Source of the DNA: Adiantum capillus-veneris | Taxonomy: Eukaryota; Streptophyta; Polypodiopsida; Polypodiales; Pteridaceae | Reading direction: 5' to 3' | Length of the DNA: 64,000 bases | Assembly (NCBI GenBank): GCA_014529385.2 | Contig: CM043965.1 | Location: 65,073,190 to 65,137,189 of the forward strand | In this document: positions 10,102 through 21,267 of the stretch, piece by piece | Position numbering within the stretch: the stretch's first letter is position 1 | How the letters are laid out: every line of letters starts with the position of its first letter | Translations under genes and position numbers: made by a program | Notes under the pieces: model-generated | Database searches by the model: none | The model's input: the letters and a program-made list of their open reading frames with translations, nothing else | Told to the model about the DNA's origin: nothing

Positions 10102-11577
10102 TATCACGAGGACGTGACAGTTATTAACCATGTCACAGAGATGTGGCAACTGCTAACCTTGGTTGTTGGTTTCTTTCCAATGGGGTTTATTTTATTTGTT
10201 TAAGACCCTCTTTTTGAAGTAGCAAACGGTCGGACATTGTATGGCCAATGTAAACGGTAGATTCACCCGCAGACAAGAAGTGGTCGGCACTGGAATTCAT
10301 ATGGTAAGAGGATGTCTAGGCTCAGAGCAAGATCATATAGGTTCCCCCGTCGCACTTAGCAAGTTGGTGGATACTAGGAAGCGAACTCAATTAAGGCGTA
10401 AAGTCAAGGTGGGACTACCAACAAAAAGTATCCGACAGTTGGGCCACATTGCACTTTCGGATGCGGTCCCAATGAGGATAGATGGTCAGAAGACTAGTGG
10501 GAGCCCAACGGAAGCATCTCCTAAAATTTAGGGAACTGCTATTTTGGGCCGTGAAATGTGTTCGCGTCATTACCTCCGGTATGGCTAGGGGAATATTATA
10601 TAACTCTGCCGCGAAGTCAACTGACGCGTCGGTTGGGATATTTTTAAGCGGCGAACCCGAAACGAGAAAATGCTTGTAAATGCGCCAAGTGTCACATTTT
10701 CAGGGACTTGCCTCTTCCAGAAAAATGGGCGCTGAATTTTTAAGTTGGGATGAGCCTCTTTTTGCATTTGTCACAGATTAAGAGCTATGGAGTGCTTCCT
10801 TTCCCTCTCATGTACAGTGTGGTGCTAGGAGTGATGCCCTACACACTACACACTGCTCTCTCTCCCCTACGTGCAGTTATGTGATGCCCCACAAGAGGGC
10901 TACTCATTTGACTGATGTACAGTTGTGTGGGTTCATGCTTTTGTGTTGAGGCAAGAGCCTCCTTGAGCAGGAACAGGGGTAGCTAACTGCTGCTCCAAAG
11001 CCGGCACTGGTGAGGGTCATAACCTCACCGTACAGGTGCAAAATCAGCGCTGTGTATGTGCTGTAATTTCACTGTTTTTCAGCCATACGGACGCCAGGAC
11101 CATTGGGAATCGTGCCCCACTGGCAGAGGACAGTTAGGGGACTGTTTGGGGCTGAAAACAGGGCAAAAACCAGTAAATACAGCGTGCTGAATTTACTGTT
11201 TTGGGACAGGAATCAGAGGGTATACGCCAATGCAAGTGAGTTCTAGCAGGGGAATTGGTTTCGCGCAAGTTTTGGGGTTGTTATGCTGCCGAAATTTGGC
11301 CAAAGCAAATGGTATCTAGGTGGATACACGTGAAGGATTCCCAAGACCTTACCTTGTAATTTACCCTCCTAAAGAATAAAGAAATACCGAAAGGGGCGCC
11401 AATTTTGGGGCCTACAGGTTGTCGGCGTCTGCTCGGAGCATTCTAGCTTTCGAGCCGTGTGTGTATTCAAGTGTTAATTCCCGTCGCAGGTTCTCTTTGT
11501 AAAGTGCTCTGTGTGTAAGTCTAAAGTAAAGAATTTCGGGTGAAAGCCAACGCCTACCGCCCTACGGGCCGGTTTCA
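10102..11577 (+). repeat. Gypsy A 5' LTR
   Basis: Begins TATCACGAGG (the 3' copy begins TGTCACGAGG, so the terminal G is mutated) and ends GGTTTCA. Contains GAAATACCGAAAGGGGCGCC near 11380, the block conserved in all gypsy LTRs of the window. Confidence 0.95.
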
Positions 11578-11595
11578 TGGTTCCATTGCCGGGAC
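11578..11595 (+). other. Gypsy A primer-binding site, tRNA-Glu type
   Basis: TGGTTCCATTGCCGGGAC directly follows the LTR. It resembles the reverse complement of the 3' end of a plant tRNA-Glu (remembered as ...CCCGGCAACGGAACCA, one mismatch). It does not match the initiator-Met site (TGGTATCAGAGC) used by the other elements here. Confidence 0.7.
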
Positions 11596-11675
11596 ATCAA
11601 TCACTTTTTCCTCAAAGAGTGAGCCTGGATTGTTCAGGGTAAAGACACACAGTGCAGGAACGCGGGGATTACACT

Positions 11676-14129
11676 ATGGCCGACAAGGGGAAGGAAATTA
11701 TGGAAGAGGGTTCCTCTTCAAAGGAGAGGCAGGAGATCCCTATGGTTTTCGAGATTGGCGAGAGCTCACGGCCACGTCAGTCTGTACCTCCTATCAACGT
11801 GAATGTCCCTCCCGTAGTACAGGGCTTTATGACAGGGCAACTTGAGGATGATGCATTCAAGACTCAGTTAGTTGCCGTGGTGAATGTCTTTTCGCAGCTG
11901 GTGCAGAATCCGAGGTTTATGGAATTCTTGCAAGCGCCACCAGTGCAACAGCAAAAGAGGCAACCTACGCCGCGTACGGAGCTTGTTGATGCTCAAGCCC
12001 AGGTACTTCATGTGGCGCAGGAGGAAAGGGAACACTCGCATGTTGCGGAGTCGGGGGCTCCAAAGCAGGTTCCTCCCGTGCTTGAACAAGTGGCTAGAAC
12101 GCCTATTCCACAGGTTATGCCAGTTCAACCCGCCACCTTTCAGAGCCAGCATGCTGTCTTGAATGGACAGGGAGCTGGATACCAGGTTATGCACTCAGTT
12201 TTTCCACCACCCACGGTACATCCTGGGTATTTCAGGGGTGGATCAGTGTTCCAAAGTATGGCTGGGTATGCGTCTGGAAGTCAGCCGTACATGCCAGGAA
12301 CAGTGTTCGGGGGTATGCAAGGCATCATGCCAAACCCCATGTATGGTACTATCGGCATGGAGCAAGGTTTCCACGGCAACCAGGGCCAGTTTGGGGTGCC
12401 ACAGGGTCATTTTGGCATGGCTGGTTTTTCTGGACAGCAGCCAGATATCGCACCTCTTACGCAAAATGTGAATGGCCAAGGCGTGCCGATCATGCCTAGT
12501 ACAGTGCCCATGTTACAGACCATTCCATATGACAACTTGGGGGCACTAGAGAAGCCGAAGGCTTACAAAGAAGGTGGTGTAGCAGTAAAGTTCAGTACCT
12601 TCAGTGGTTTCGAGGATAAGACAAAGGCCCTCACTTTCCTCCAGCAGTTTGATACAGCTTATGCGGGAGGGAATTTTACAGAGGCCTCGAAGGTCAGGAA
12701 AGCTGCCACTTTCTTAAAGGACAATGCGCCTACATGGTGGACGACATTGTTAATGCAAGGACAGGCACCCGCCACTTGGGTTTACTTCAAGCAAATGTTT
12801 GCATCTGCTTGGCTATCAAATGAATTTGAAGCCGATGTCCTGACAGATTGACACCAGCTTACTTCAGCTTCGTGCAAGAGCTTGCTGGAGTACAATAGGA
12901 GGTTTTGTAAAGCGTTACTCTCAGTGACACTGACAGAGCAGATAGAGAAGTATTGTTGTGGGCTGCCTAAAGGGCTTCGTGATTACTGTACAAAGAACAA
13001 AGTGGCTACCCTTACTCAGCTTATGGAAGTTGCGAACACTGGTCTTGCCCTGTTGAAAGGAGAGGACAGTGGATTTCCGAGCAGTGATAAAGGAGGGCAG
13101 CAAAAGAAAAATTCAGCGAAGAAGCCCTTTGTGAAAACGGCTCCTGATGCGTCACAGGGGTCAGAACAGGCCACCAAAGACAAGGATTCAGCTGGGACTT
13201 CTGGAGCGCAGGCAAAGAAACAGAAAAGGAAGCCTTTTGTGCGCAAGTCGCTCGAGGAAAAGAAGGTCCTAATGGCTGAGAACAAATGCTTTATATGCGA
13301 GCAGCCTGGTCATATTTCTATCAATTGTCCACAAAGGAAAAGGCCAGCTGACTCAGAGGATAAAGAAGACCAGAAAGGCAAGAAGCCTAAACCCACGGCA
13401 GGTTTAGTGCCAGACATGGTGGGTGATAGGCCCAGCACAGATGCCAGTGAGTTATGCAGGGCATGGGGTAAAATTAGAGATCAGACGGCACTCATCTTCT
13501 TTGATCCAGGTGCCAAAGCCAACTTTATCTCACCAGAGTTAGCTATGAAGTTGGGCATCAAAGCTGAAGAGATGGGGTACACAGCAGAGGCAGGGTTGGC
13601 ATGTCCTGGCCACTCAGAGTGTGTTACTCCCATCATTGGAAAACTGTGTCTGCATATTCAGTCGTATGTGGACACTGAAGAGTTTTACATCATGCCGCTG
13701 GAAGGTTGTGACGCCTTGTTGGGGATCCCGTGGATGTTCCGAGTGCATGGAGTCTTGGATGCCTACAATAAAAAGATCACTGTACAGCATAGGGGCAAAA
13801 CTCACATCTTGGATGTAAAGCTTAAAGGAGAGTCAGACCCTATTGTATCTGCTTCTGCTATCACTTCTGTAATAAAGAATCATCTTTCTGTGTACCTGAT
13901 TTTTGCACGTGATGTCTCAGATAATGATCAGTCAAATTTATCTGTGTTAGATAAAGAAAGGTCAGCATTTTTGCAAAAGTTTAGTGATTGTTTTTCTGAT
14001 TCATTACCGTCGCAATTGCCGCCAGAGAGACCTGAGGACCATCGGATAGATTTGGTGCCAGGGTGTAGCCCACCAGGGTTAGTGCGGCGCAACAGAAAGA
14101 GATTATGGGCCAGGTTGAGGAGTTATTAG
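11676..14129 (+). pseudogene. Gypsy A gag-protease frame with one internal stop
   Basis: The ATG at 11676 gives an acidic start (MADKGKEIMEEGSSS), then a Gln/Pro/Gly/Met-rich region to about residue 280. The capsid-type gag domain follows (FSTFSGFEDKTKAL, TWWTTLL). The frame stops at TGA 12849-12851, where gypsy relatives usually have Trp, and continues in the same frame from 12852. Farther on are a basic stretch, a zinc knuckle CFICEQPGHISINC (13287-13328) and an aspartic protease with FDPGAKANFIS and LLGIPWM. The protease Asp is kept. The frame runs out at 14129 where the reverse transcriptase starts in another frame. Confidence 0.85.
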
Positions 14130-15282
14130 AGAAGGGGCTGATTCATCCTAGTTCTTCACCCTTTTGCTCCCCAGTGCTCCTAGTGCAGAAGAAGGATGGC
14201 TCATGGCACATGTGTATTGATTACCGTGCGTTGAATAAGAATACCATCAAGAATAGGTTTCCTATTCCTCGCATTGATGATATTCTCGATCGTTTAGAAG
14301 GTGCTGCAATTTTCAGCAGGATAGACCTTAAGAGTGGGTACCATCAGATTCGTATAAGCCCAGAGGATGTGCACAAGACTGCGTTTAGAACGACATTTGG
14401 TCTTTATGAGTTTCTAGTGATGCCGTTTGGGCTAACAAATGCTCCTGCCACGTTCAACAGAATGATGGACCGGATTTTCCGTTCGCATCAACAGTTTGTT
14501 GGAACATTCTTCAATGACATGATTGTGTATTCGAAGAATGAAGAGGAGCATAGGCGTCACTTGACCATTGTGTTCGAAGAGCTCCGCAGTCACAGGTTAC
14601 TTGTCAATCCTAAGAAAAGTGAACTCTTCCTCGAAGAGATCCACTTTCTGGGCCACATAGTCTCAAAGGACGGTGTTAGAATGGATCCCGCAAAGGTCGA
14701 AGCTATCAAGACATGGCTAGACTTGAAGATTGTGCACGATGTCAGAAGCTTCTTGGGATTGTGTTCCTACTATAGAAGGTTTATCAGAAATTTTGCAGAG
14801 ATAGCATCGCTCTTCACGCATTGCAAAAGAAAGAGGTCACTTTCAGATGGACCCAAAAAGAGATTTCAGCTTTTAGTCTCTTCAAGGAAAAGTTGACTTC
14901 AGATCCAGTTATTGTTTTGCCAGATCTTAGGAAGTCATTTGTGGTCCAGTGTGACGCGTGTGGCAGTAGCATCGGAGCAGTGCTAATGCAAGATGGACGG
15001 GTAGTAGCCTATGAAAGCCGAATTTTGCAAGGGCCAGAGAGGACTATGCAAGTCTATGAGAAAGAGCTCTTGGCCGTGATTCATGCGCCTTCTAGCTGGA
15101 AGCACTACCTCTTAGGTGTTGATTTTGTTGTCCAAACAGATCATCAGACCTTGCGATACTTCTTGACACAGTCAAAGTTATCCGAAAAGCATATGCAATG
15201 GGCAAACATTCTTTCCATGTTCCACTTCCAGATTATGCATGTGGAAGGTAAGAAGAATGTTGTGGCTGATGCGTTATCATAA
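14105..15282 (+). pseudogene. Gypsy A reverse transcriptase and RNase H
   Basis: The reverse transcriptase (14105-14896) has HPSSSPFCSPVLLV, the fingers, [15 protein letters not shown] and MPFGLTNAPATF. The palm box reads FFNDMIVYS, so the first of the paired catalytic aspartates is Asn. A frameshift near 14870 leads into the RNase H frame 14821-15282, with QCDACGSSIGAVL, YEKELLAV and QTDHQTLRYFL, ending ALS before a TAA. These enzymes copy element RNA to DNA and remove the template. Frame break and active-site change make this copy inactive. Confidence 0.9.
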
Positions 15283-15299
15283 AGCCACAAATTTCAGGT

Positions 15300-16850
15300 G
15301 TGTCAATTCCTTATCATCATGAATTAGATGACATGAAGGAACAGTATATTGCTGATGAAGATTTTGCAAGGATCTTTGAACAGTTACAAGAGGGGCAACA
15401 TCATGAGCACTTCCTCCTCAGAGATGGTTTTATGATGATGCATGGCAGACTTTGTGTCACTAGGCCACTGCGACATAAGGTCATGGAAGAGAGTCATGTT
15501 CCACCGTATGCAGGGCATCGTGGCATTGATGCAACAGTTAAAGCGGTAGAGACGTTCTTCTATTGGCCTACCTTGAGGAGAGATGTGGATGCCTTTGTGC
15601 GAGCATGCATAGTTTGCCAAAAGGTCAAGTTTGACAGGCAAAAGGCACCAGGGTTGTTACAACCACTGCCGATTCCGGATAAGCCATAGGAAAGCATTGC
15701 TATGGACTTTATCTTTGATCTTCCAAGAACGCCAACAGGGAATGATGGTATATGGACCATTATCTGCAGGTTCAGTAAGCAGGCCCATTTTATCCCTGTC
15801 AGGAAGAAGATAAAATCTGATCAGATGGCACGCTTGTTCATGTACAATGTGTTTAAGTACCATGGTATGCCACAATCGATTATCAGTGATCGTGATCCTC
15901 GCATGCCCAGTTTGTTCTGGAGAGGATTGTTTGAGAACATGGGTACTACGCTCAAGTTCTCGTCTTCGTTTCATCCACAAACTGATGGACAGTCAGAAGA
16001 GGCCAATTCTACTGTCGTAGATCTGCTGAAATGCTATGTGTCAGATAATAAGGGCAAGTGGGAACAGTATTTGCCTATGCTTGAGTATGCGTACAATAAT
16101 ACGGTGCATTCGTCTACTGGCAAAGCACCTTTTGAAATTGTTGAAGGCGGCAAAAAGGTTCCTCCCATTTTGCACACAAAGGACAAGATCTTTGAGGCAG
16201 ATCGATATGTTGAGAACATGGATGAGATGTATAAGAAGATTAAAGTTGCCTTGGAGAAGACTCAGGCAAAACAGAAAAAGGCTGTTGATCGTCACCGTCG
16301 TGAATTGCTACTATCACCTGGTGATTGGGTTCTCTTAAGGTTCGAAAAGGCAAGGTTAAAGAAGATGAAGGGCAAGGAACGGCTGTTTCCTAAGCTCAGC
16401 ATGCGTTACTATGGGCCTTTTCAAGTGCTTGACAAGATCAGCGATGTGGCTTACAAGCTGAAATTGCCTGATGCGTGGAAGATTCATAATGCGTTTCACG
16501 TGAGTCTTCTAAGACCCTTCGTGGGTGATGTGCCAGAAGATATGCCACTTGAGGATCAGCCAGAAGTTGAGGAACTTGATGAGATCCTGGTACCTGAGCA
16601 AGTTTTGGCACATAAGGACAGAAAAGTTAAAAAACAAGTTGCAAGACATTATTTGGTGAAGTTCAAGAACTATCCACCTATGGATGCAAAGTGGATGGAA
16701 GAGCATGAACTGTCAGAGTCACCAAATGTATTGCAGCTCTACCTTGAAGCCTTTGGGATACAGCCTACTTATGCCCCAACCCAACGTGTGCAAAGGAGGG
16801 GTAATGATAGAGCTAGTACATCAAATGTACATATGAATTCAGTGCCATAG
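15300..16850 (+). pseudogene. Gypsy A integrase with chromodomain
   Basis: The zinc-binding part (HVPPYAGHRGIDATV ... CIVCQKVKF) runs to an in-frame TAG at 15687-15689, where relatives have Trp before ESIAMDF. The catalytic core follows in the same frame: DFIFDLPRTP, then ISDRDPRM and DGQSEEANS supply the Asp-Asp-Glu triad. After the DNA-binding region (SPGDWVLLRF, RYYGPFQVL) comes a chromodomain ([27 protein letters not shown]) that marks the element as a chromovirus. A basic tail ends at 16850. It is broken only by the upstream TAG and the preceding frameshift. Confidence 0.9.
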
Positions 16851-17008
16851 ATGGAAATGGAAAAAGTATGAAGGCCTCATTAAGTCATTTGTATCTATGT
16901 ATGTGACGACCTTTCTTGCGGATACATGCGATGATAAAAGAGTGTTGATAGCACAAGATCATCAGTGGCGTGTATTTATGGAATGCAATCGAGGACGTTT
17001 GCGATTTC

Positions 17009-17020
17009 AAGAGGGGGGTA
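17009..17020 (+). other. Gypsy A polypurine tract
   Basis: AAGAGGGGGGTA lies directly before the 3' LTR (TGTCACGAGG). It is the expected plus-strand primer. The same tract, reversed, lies at 28988-29003 beside the gypsy E LTR. Confidence 0.85.
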
Positions 17021-18498
17021 TGTCACGAGGACGTGGCAGTTATTAACCATGTCACAGAGATGTGGCAACTGCTAACCTTGGTTGTTGGTTTCTTTCCAAT
17101 GGGGTTTATTTTATTTGTTTAAGACCCTCTTTTTGAAGTAGCAAACGGTCGGACATTGTATGGCCAATGTGAACGGTAGATTCACCCGCAGACGGGAAGT
17201 GGTCGGCACTGGAATTCGTATGGTAAGAGGATGTCTAGGCTCAGAGCAAGATCATATAGGTTCCCCCGTCGCACTTAGCAAGTTGGTGGATACTAGGAAG
17301 TGAACTCAATTAAGGCGTAAAGTCAAGGTGGGACTACCAACAAAAAGTATCCGACAGTTGGGCCACATTGCACTTTCGGATGCGGTCCCAATGAGGATAG
17401 ATGGTCAGAAGACTAGTGGGAGCCCAACGGAAGCATCTCCTAAAATTTAGGGAACTGCTATTTTGGGCCGTGAAATGTGTTCGCGTCATTACCTCCGGTA
17501 TGACTAGGGGAACATTATATAACTCTGCCGCGAAGTCAACTGACACGTCGGTTGGGATATTTTTAAGCGGCGAACCCAAAACGGAAAAATGCTTGTAAAT
17601 GGGCCAAGTGTCACATTTTCAGGGACTTGCCTCTTCCAGAAAAATGGGCGCTGAATTTTTAAGTTGGGATGAGCCTCTTTTTGCATTTGTCACGGGTTAA
17701 GAGCTATGGAGTGCTTCCTTTCCCTCTCATGTACAGTGTGGTGCTAGGAGTAATGTCCTACACACTACACACTGCTCTCTCTCTCCCCTACGTGCAGTTA
17801 TTTGATGCCCCACAAGAGGGCTACTCATTTGACTGATGTACAGTTGTGTGGGTTCATGCTTTTGTGTTGAGGCAAGAGCCTCCTTGAGTAGGAACAGGGG
17901 TAGCTAACTGCTGCTCCAAAGCAGGCACTGGTGAGGGTCATAACCTCACCGTACAGGTGCAAAATCAGCGCTGTGTATGCGCTGTAATTTCACTGTTTTT
18001 CAGCCATACGGACGCCAGGACCATTGGGAATCGTGCCCCACTGGCAGAGGACAGTTAAGGGACTGTTTGGGGCTGAAAACAGGGCAAAAACCAGTAAATA
18101 CAGCGTGCTGAATTTACTGTTTTTGGACAGGAATCAGAGGGTATACGCCAGTGCAAGTGAGTTCTAGCAGGAGAATTGGTTTCGCGCAAGTTTTGGGGCT
18201 GTTATGCTGCCGAAATTTGGCCAAAGCAAATGGTATCTAGGTGGATACACGTGAAGGATTCCCAGGACCTTACCTTGTAATTTACCCTCCTAAAGAAAAA
18301 AGAAATACCGAAAGGGGCGCCAATTTTGGGGCCTACAGGTTGTCGGCGTCTGCTCGGAGCATTCTAGCTTCCGAGCCGTGTGTTTATTCAAGTGTTAATT
18401 CCCGTCGCAGGTTCTCTTTGTAAAGTGCTCTGTGTGTAAGTCTAAAGTAAAGAATTTCGGGTGAAAGCCAACGCCTACCGCCCTACGGGCCGGTTTCA
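17021..18498 (+). repeat. Gypsy A 3' LTR
   Basis: TGTCACGAGG ... GGTTTCA, 1478 bp, aligned along its whole length with 10102-11577. It is followed by the CTCGG duplication at 18499-18503. Confidence 0.95.
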
Positions 18499-18720
18499 CT
18501 CGGTGCGAAAAGCGGTCTTGAAGATGTCGCCTTTGAATACCCGTACCTGATGGTATCCACTCTTGAGATCGACCTTGCTGAAAACCTTTGCCCCATTGAG
18601 CCTATCAAGAGTATACTCAATGCGAGGCATCGAAAACTTGTTCTTGACGGTCATCTTGTTCAAAGCCCTATAATCAACACACAAACGAGACGAACCATCC
18701 TTCTTGCGAACAAACAAATA
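18499..18720 (-). pseudogene. Gypsy C reverse transcriptase, N-terminal half
   Basis: The minus frame reads [19 protein letters not shown], then [26 protein letters not shown] and KTAFRTE, where gypsy A interrupts it at the CTCGG duplication. Crossing gypsy A, it resumes as GQWEYVVMPFGLTG at 10.09 kb. Upstream (18720-19160) the protease-to-polymerase linker is present only as stop-ridden sequence. Confidence 0.9.
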
Positions 18721-19164
18721 GGAGCAGCAAAAGGACTTACACTAGGATGTATGAATCCTCAGGCCACCAATTCCGTGAGTTGTCGCTCTAACTCTTCCTC
18801 CTGTGTCTTGTTCAAACAGTAGGGAGCCTTACTGAGACACGCTGTACCCCCTCCATAAGCTCGATGCAATGGTTCCCCGGCCGCTCAGATGGGAGACGGG
18901 GTGGAAGATCATCCTACAAAAAGAGATGCTTAAACTTAGTAAACAAATCTGAATACTTGTCTGGAGAATGCTCTGGGAAACTGGAGCAGCATAGATGAAT
19001 GCCGCTTGTGCTCCTCGTCGTAATTCACGCTTTACCTGTACATGAGAAATGAGAGGCAAAGAATGCAGACCTTCCTCAGCACGAATGATGATGGGGGAGT
19101 CAGTCTTGGCATTTAATGTGAGAGTGTTGGCCTCCCAATCAATGAGAGGGTTATGCTCACGAAA

Positions 19165-19443
19165 CTATCTAATGCCCAAAAGCATATCACATCCTGAAAG
19201 AGGAGACACGAGAAATTTTCTACGGAAAGCAACCTGTTGAACTATAAACACCACATCAAGGCACTCTTTCGTAATGAGAGAGTCCATACCGGGAGCAAAG
19301 CTAGAAACCTCGAGAGAAGATTTCTGACTAATAACCTCTAGGCGGGCTCCCTCAACAACAGAGGCACTAATCACATCATACATACTGCCTGGATTAAACA
19401 ATATGATAAAACGCTGACCCTTTACATGACCATAACACTTCAT
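19165..19443 (-). pseudogene. Gypsy C aspartic protease
   Basis: The 92-residue minus frame holds GQRFIILFNPGSMYDVIS and ends LSGCDMLLGIR, the gypsy-type protease ends. The expected catalytic Asp of the D-[ST/P]-G box is Asn (FNPGS). The enzyme would cut the gag-pol precursor. This copy is inactive by that change and by frame breaks on both sides. Confidence 0.8.
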
Positions 19444-19572
19444 GAGAGACTCATCAATGTGTATGTCAGAGACATGAGAAGATTCAGTTTAGTTCATTAA
19501 AGTACTTGTGGTTGATCATTAAAGTACTTGTGGTTGCTGTGGGTGCCTTTGGTTCTTTAGGTGGAGATGTCT

Positions 19573-20049
19573 TACGACAAGCCTTCTTAATGTGACCCTT
19601 GACGTGACATTGATAACATCTATCTTCCTTAGCATAAATCACTTGTTCTTCAGCCGTGATGTATCCTCCTATAATTCCTTGTGCAACTTTTTCATCCGGG
19701 GTTAGCTTAGGTTTTGCAGGTACTTTAGCTTTACCCTTAGATTCATTTTGAGAATTTTTTCCGAAGAATTAGAGGAAGCTGGTCTAGAAGAGTTACCATG
19801 CTTACCGTTATTACCTTGAGAGGTTCCTTGAGAAGTCTTGTTCTCCTTAGGCTTTCCCTTATTGTGCTTCATCTCCTGTGCGAGAGCAATCGCTACCGCC
19901 TTGTTGAGATCGATTGGATCAAGTACCTCCACATCAAACTTGATATACTCGTCCAATCCATAAAGAAATGCCTTCTTGCGCTCCGCATCCGATTTGCGTA
20001 ATTGAGTGCCCAGCTGCAAAACACGATTAGAGAAAGATATAATTGGCAT
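19573..20049 (-). pseudogene. Gypsy C gag, nucleocapsid part
   Basis: A minus-strand frame from 20049 has LGTQLRKSDAERKKAFLYGL, typical of the gag C-terminal capsid, then a Lys/Asn/Ser-rich linker. After a frame change a zinc knuckle CYQCHVKGHIKKAC lies at 19577-19618. It follows the gag N-terminal frame at 20259-20792, with about 200 bases of frameshifted capsid between. Confidence 0.75.
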
Positions 20050-20258
20050 ACCATTTTGCTTTAGAGCGTGCCAATCGTGCGAGGTACTGAGGTGGCATAA
20101 ACCACGCCTTGAGCTTGTCTTGGAAATCGGCCCAATTGAAGGAAAGGGGTGTGAATTCGTCGGCTTCCTCTAAGTGCACGGCCAACTATGCCGCTTGCCT
20201 TGCGTGGTACCAATTTATGGCATCACCCGCAAGGTACATGGCTGCCGTCAAAACCTTA

Positions 20259-20792
20259 CTATTTCTTGTTCTTGGTTGTCGCAAAATAAGCATTAAATTG
20301 ATGCAACCAAGAATGAATAACCGTAGCATCCATCTTACCATCATACTTACTGAAAGTCAACTTCTCTGTGACTGGGTTGTTGGAGTCCGAATCTCGGCTT
20401 GCGCCACTTGATGAACTACCAACATCTTTGGCTGGCTCAGACTTCGAGGTGAGAACATGTCGGACCAACTCTTGCATGCGTTGCTCACTCTGTGCCGCAC
20501 GCTCTGCCTGTCTTTCTTCGGCCGCCAAGCGCGCTTGATCACACTCACGCTCCAAGGCAATGCGATTCGCTTCTTGTTGTTGAGCCATTGCAATGCGATT
20601 TGCTTCTTGTTGTTGTGCCATCATGTCCATCATTGTCTTGACCAAAGCCTCCATAGGATTTGGTGCAATCCCTGGCGTGAATGGCGAAGGGGGAGGGTCA
20701 GGAAAACCTCCATGGTGAGAAAATTCTTCTTTACTACTTTCATGCCCATCACCTCCATGCGAAGTATCCATTCCGCGTCGGGTGATGACCAT
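20259..20792 (-). pseudogene. Gypsy C gag, N-terminal part
   Basis: The frame begins MVITRRGMDTSHGGDG at 20792, a likely true start just inside the leader. It has a Pro-rich patch (PDPPPSPFTPG), a tandem QQQEANRIA pair, and a long charged helix of Glu/Arg/Gln that looks like a coiled coil. The start of the capsid domain follows (LTFSKYDGKMDATVIHSWLHQF). The frame breaks at about 20259. The internal duplication of QQQEANRIA is visible in DNA at about 20570-20620. Confidence 0.8.
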
Positions 20793-20799
20793 ACACTAT

Positions 20800-21254
20800 G
20801 ATCTTTGGTTCTTAAGTTCACAAGGAACTTGAGTTCTTGTGGGTCTTTGGTTCTTGGGTTCTTGGGGGTCTTGAGTTCTTGAGGTTCTTGAGGGTCTTGA
20901 GGGTCTTCTTTCGCTTGCAATCTGTGTAGAGAAGGATCTTCTCTTCACCCGAGTTTTGCTCTTCTCCGCGGGCGCACCCCTTGGCGGCCTTGCGCTCACA
21001 CCAAGGTTGCTTTTTCCCACCTCACGTCAATTGGCCGGCCGCTAAGTGCACGGTCCGCTCTCAATGAGTGAAAAGAGGCACAAGGGGAGGCTAGACAAGC
21101 CCTTCTTTCTTGGAATTCCTGTCACTCTTCAAAAACACGATTAGGAATCGACGCGCCCAAGAAGTCTTGGGTTACGTACGACCGCAACAAGCAAAAAAAA
21201 AAAATCTTCTGATTCTTGTGGTTGTTTCCTTCAGTGATACAGAACACTGCCAAA
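20800..21254 (-). other. Gypsy C leader with a short minisatellite
   Basis: Between primer site and gag. About 20806-20920 is built of degenerate units of the type GGTTCTTGAG / GGGTCTT on the plus strand. No gene is present, although Asp/Pro/Gln-rich frames open by chance through the repeat. Confidence 0.6.
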
Positions 21255-21266
21255 GCTTTGATACCA
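21255..21266 (-). other. Gypsy C primer-binding site, initiator-Met type
   Basis: Minus strand TGGTATCAAAGC, one base from the canonical TGGTATCAGAGC, one base away from the LTR end TTACA at 21268. Confidence 0.8.
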
Positions 21267-21267
21267 A

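Larger units (their letters stand above)
10102..18498 (+). mobile_element. Gypsy A: full-length Ty3/gypsy chromovirus, 8.4 kb
   Basis: Direct LTRs of 1476 and 1478 bp, a primer site, gag-protease, reverse transcriptase-RNase H, integrase with chromodomain, a polypurine tract and a perfect CTCGG target duplication. The LTR copies show about 30-35 differences by eye, roughly 98% identical. It is therefore younger than its hosts gypsy C and copia 1. In-frame stops at 12849 and 15687, plus frameshifts near 14100, 14870 and 15280, leave it non-autonomous. Confidence 0.95.
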
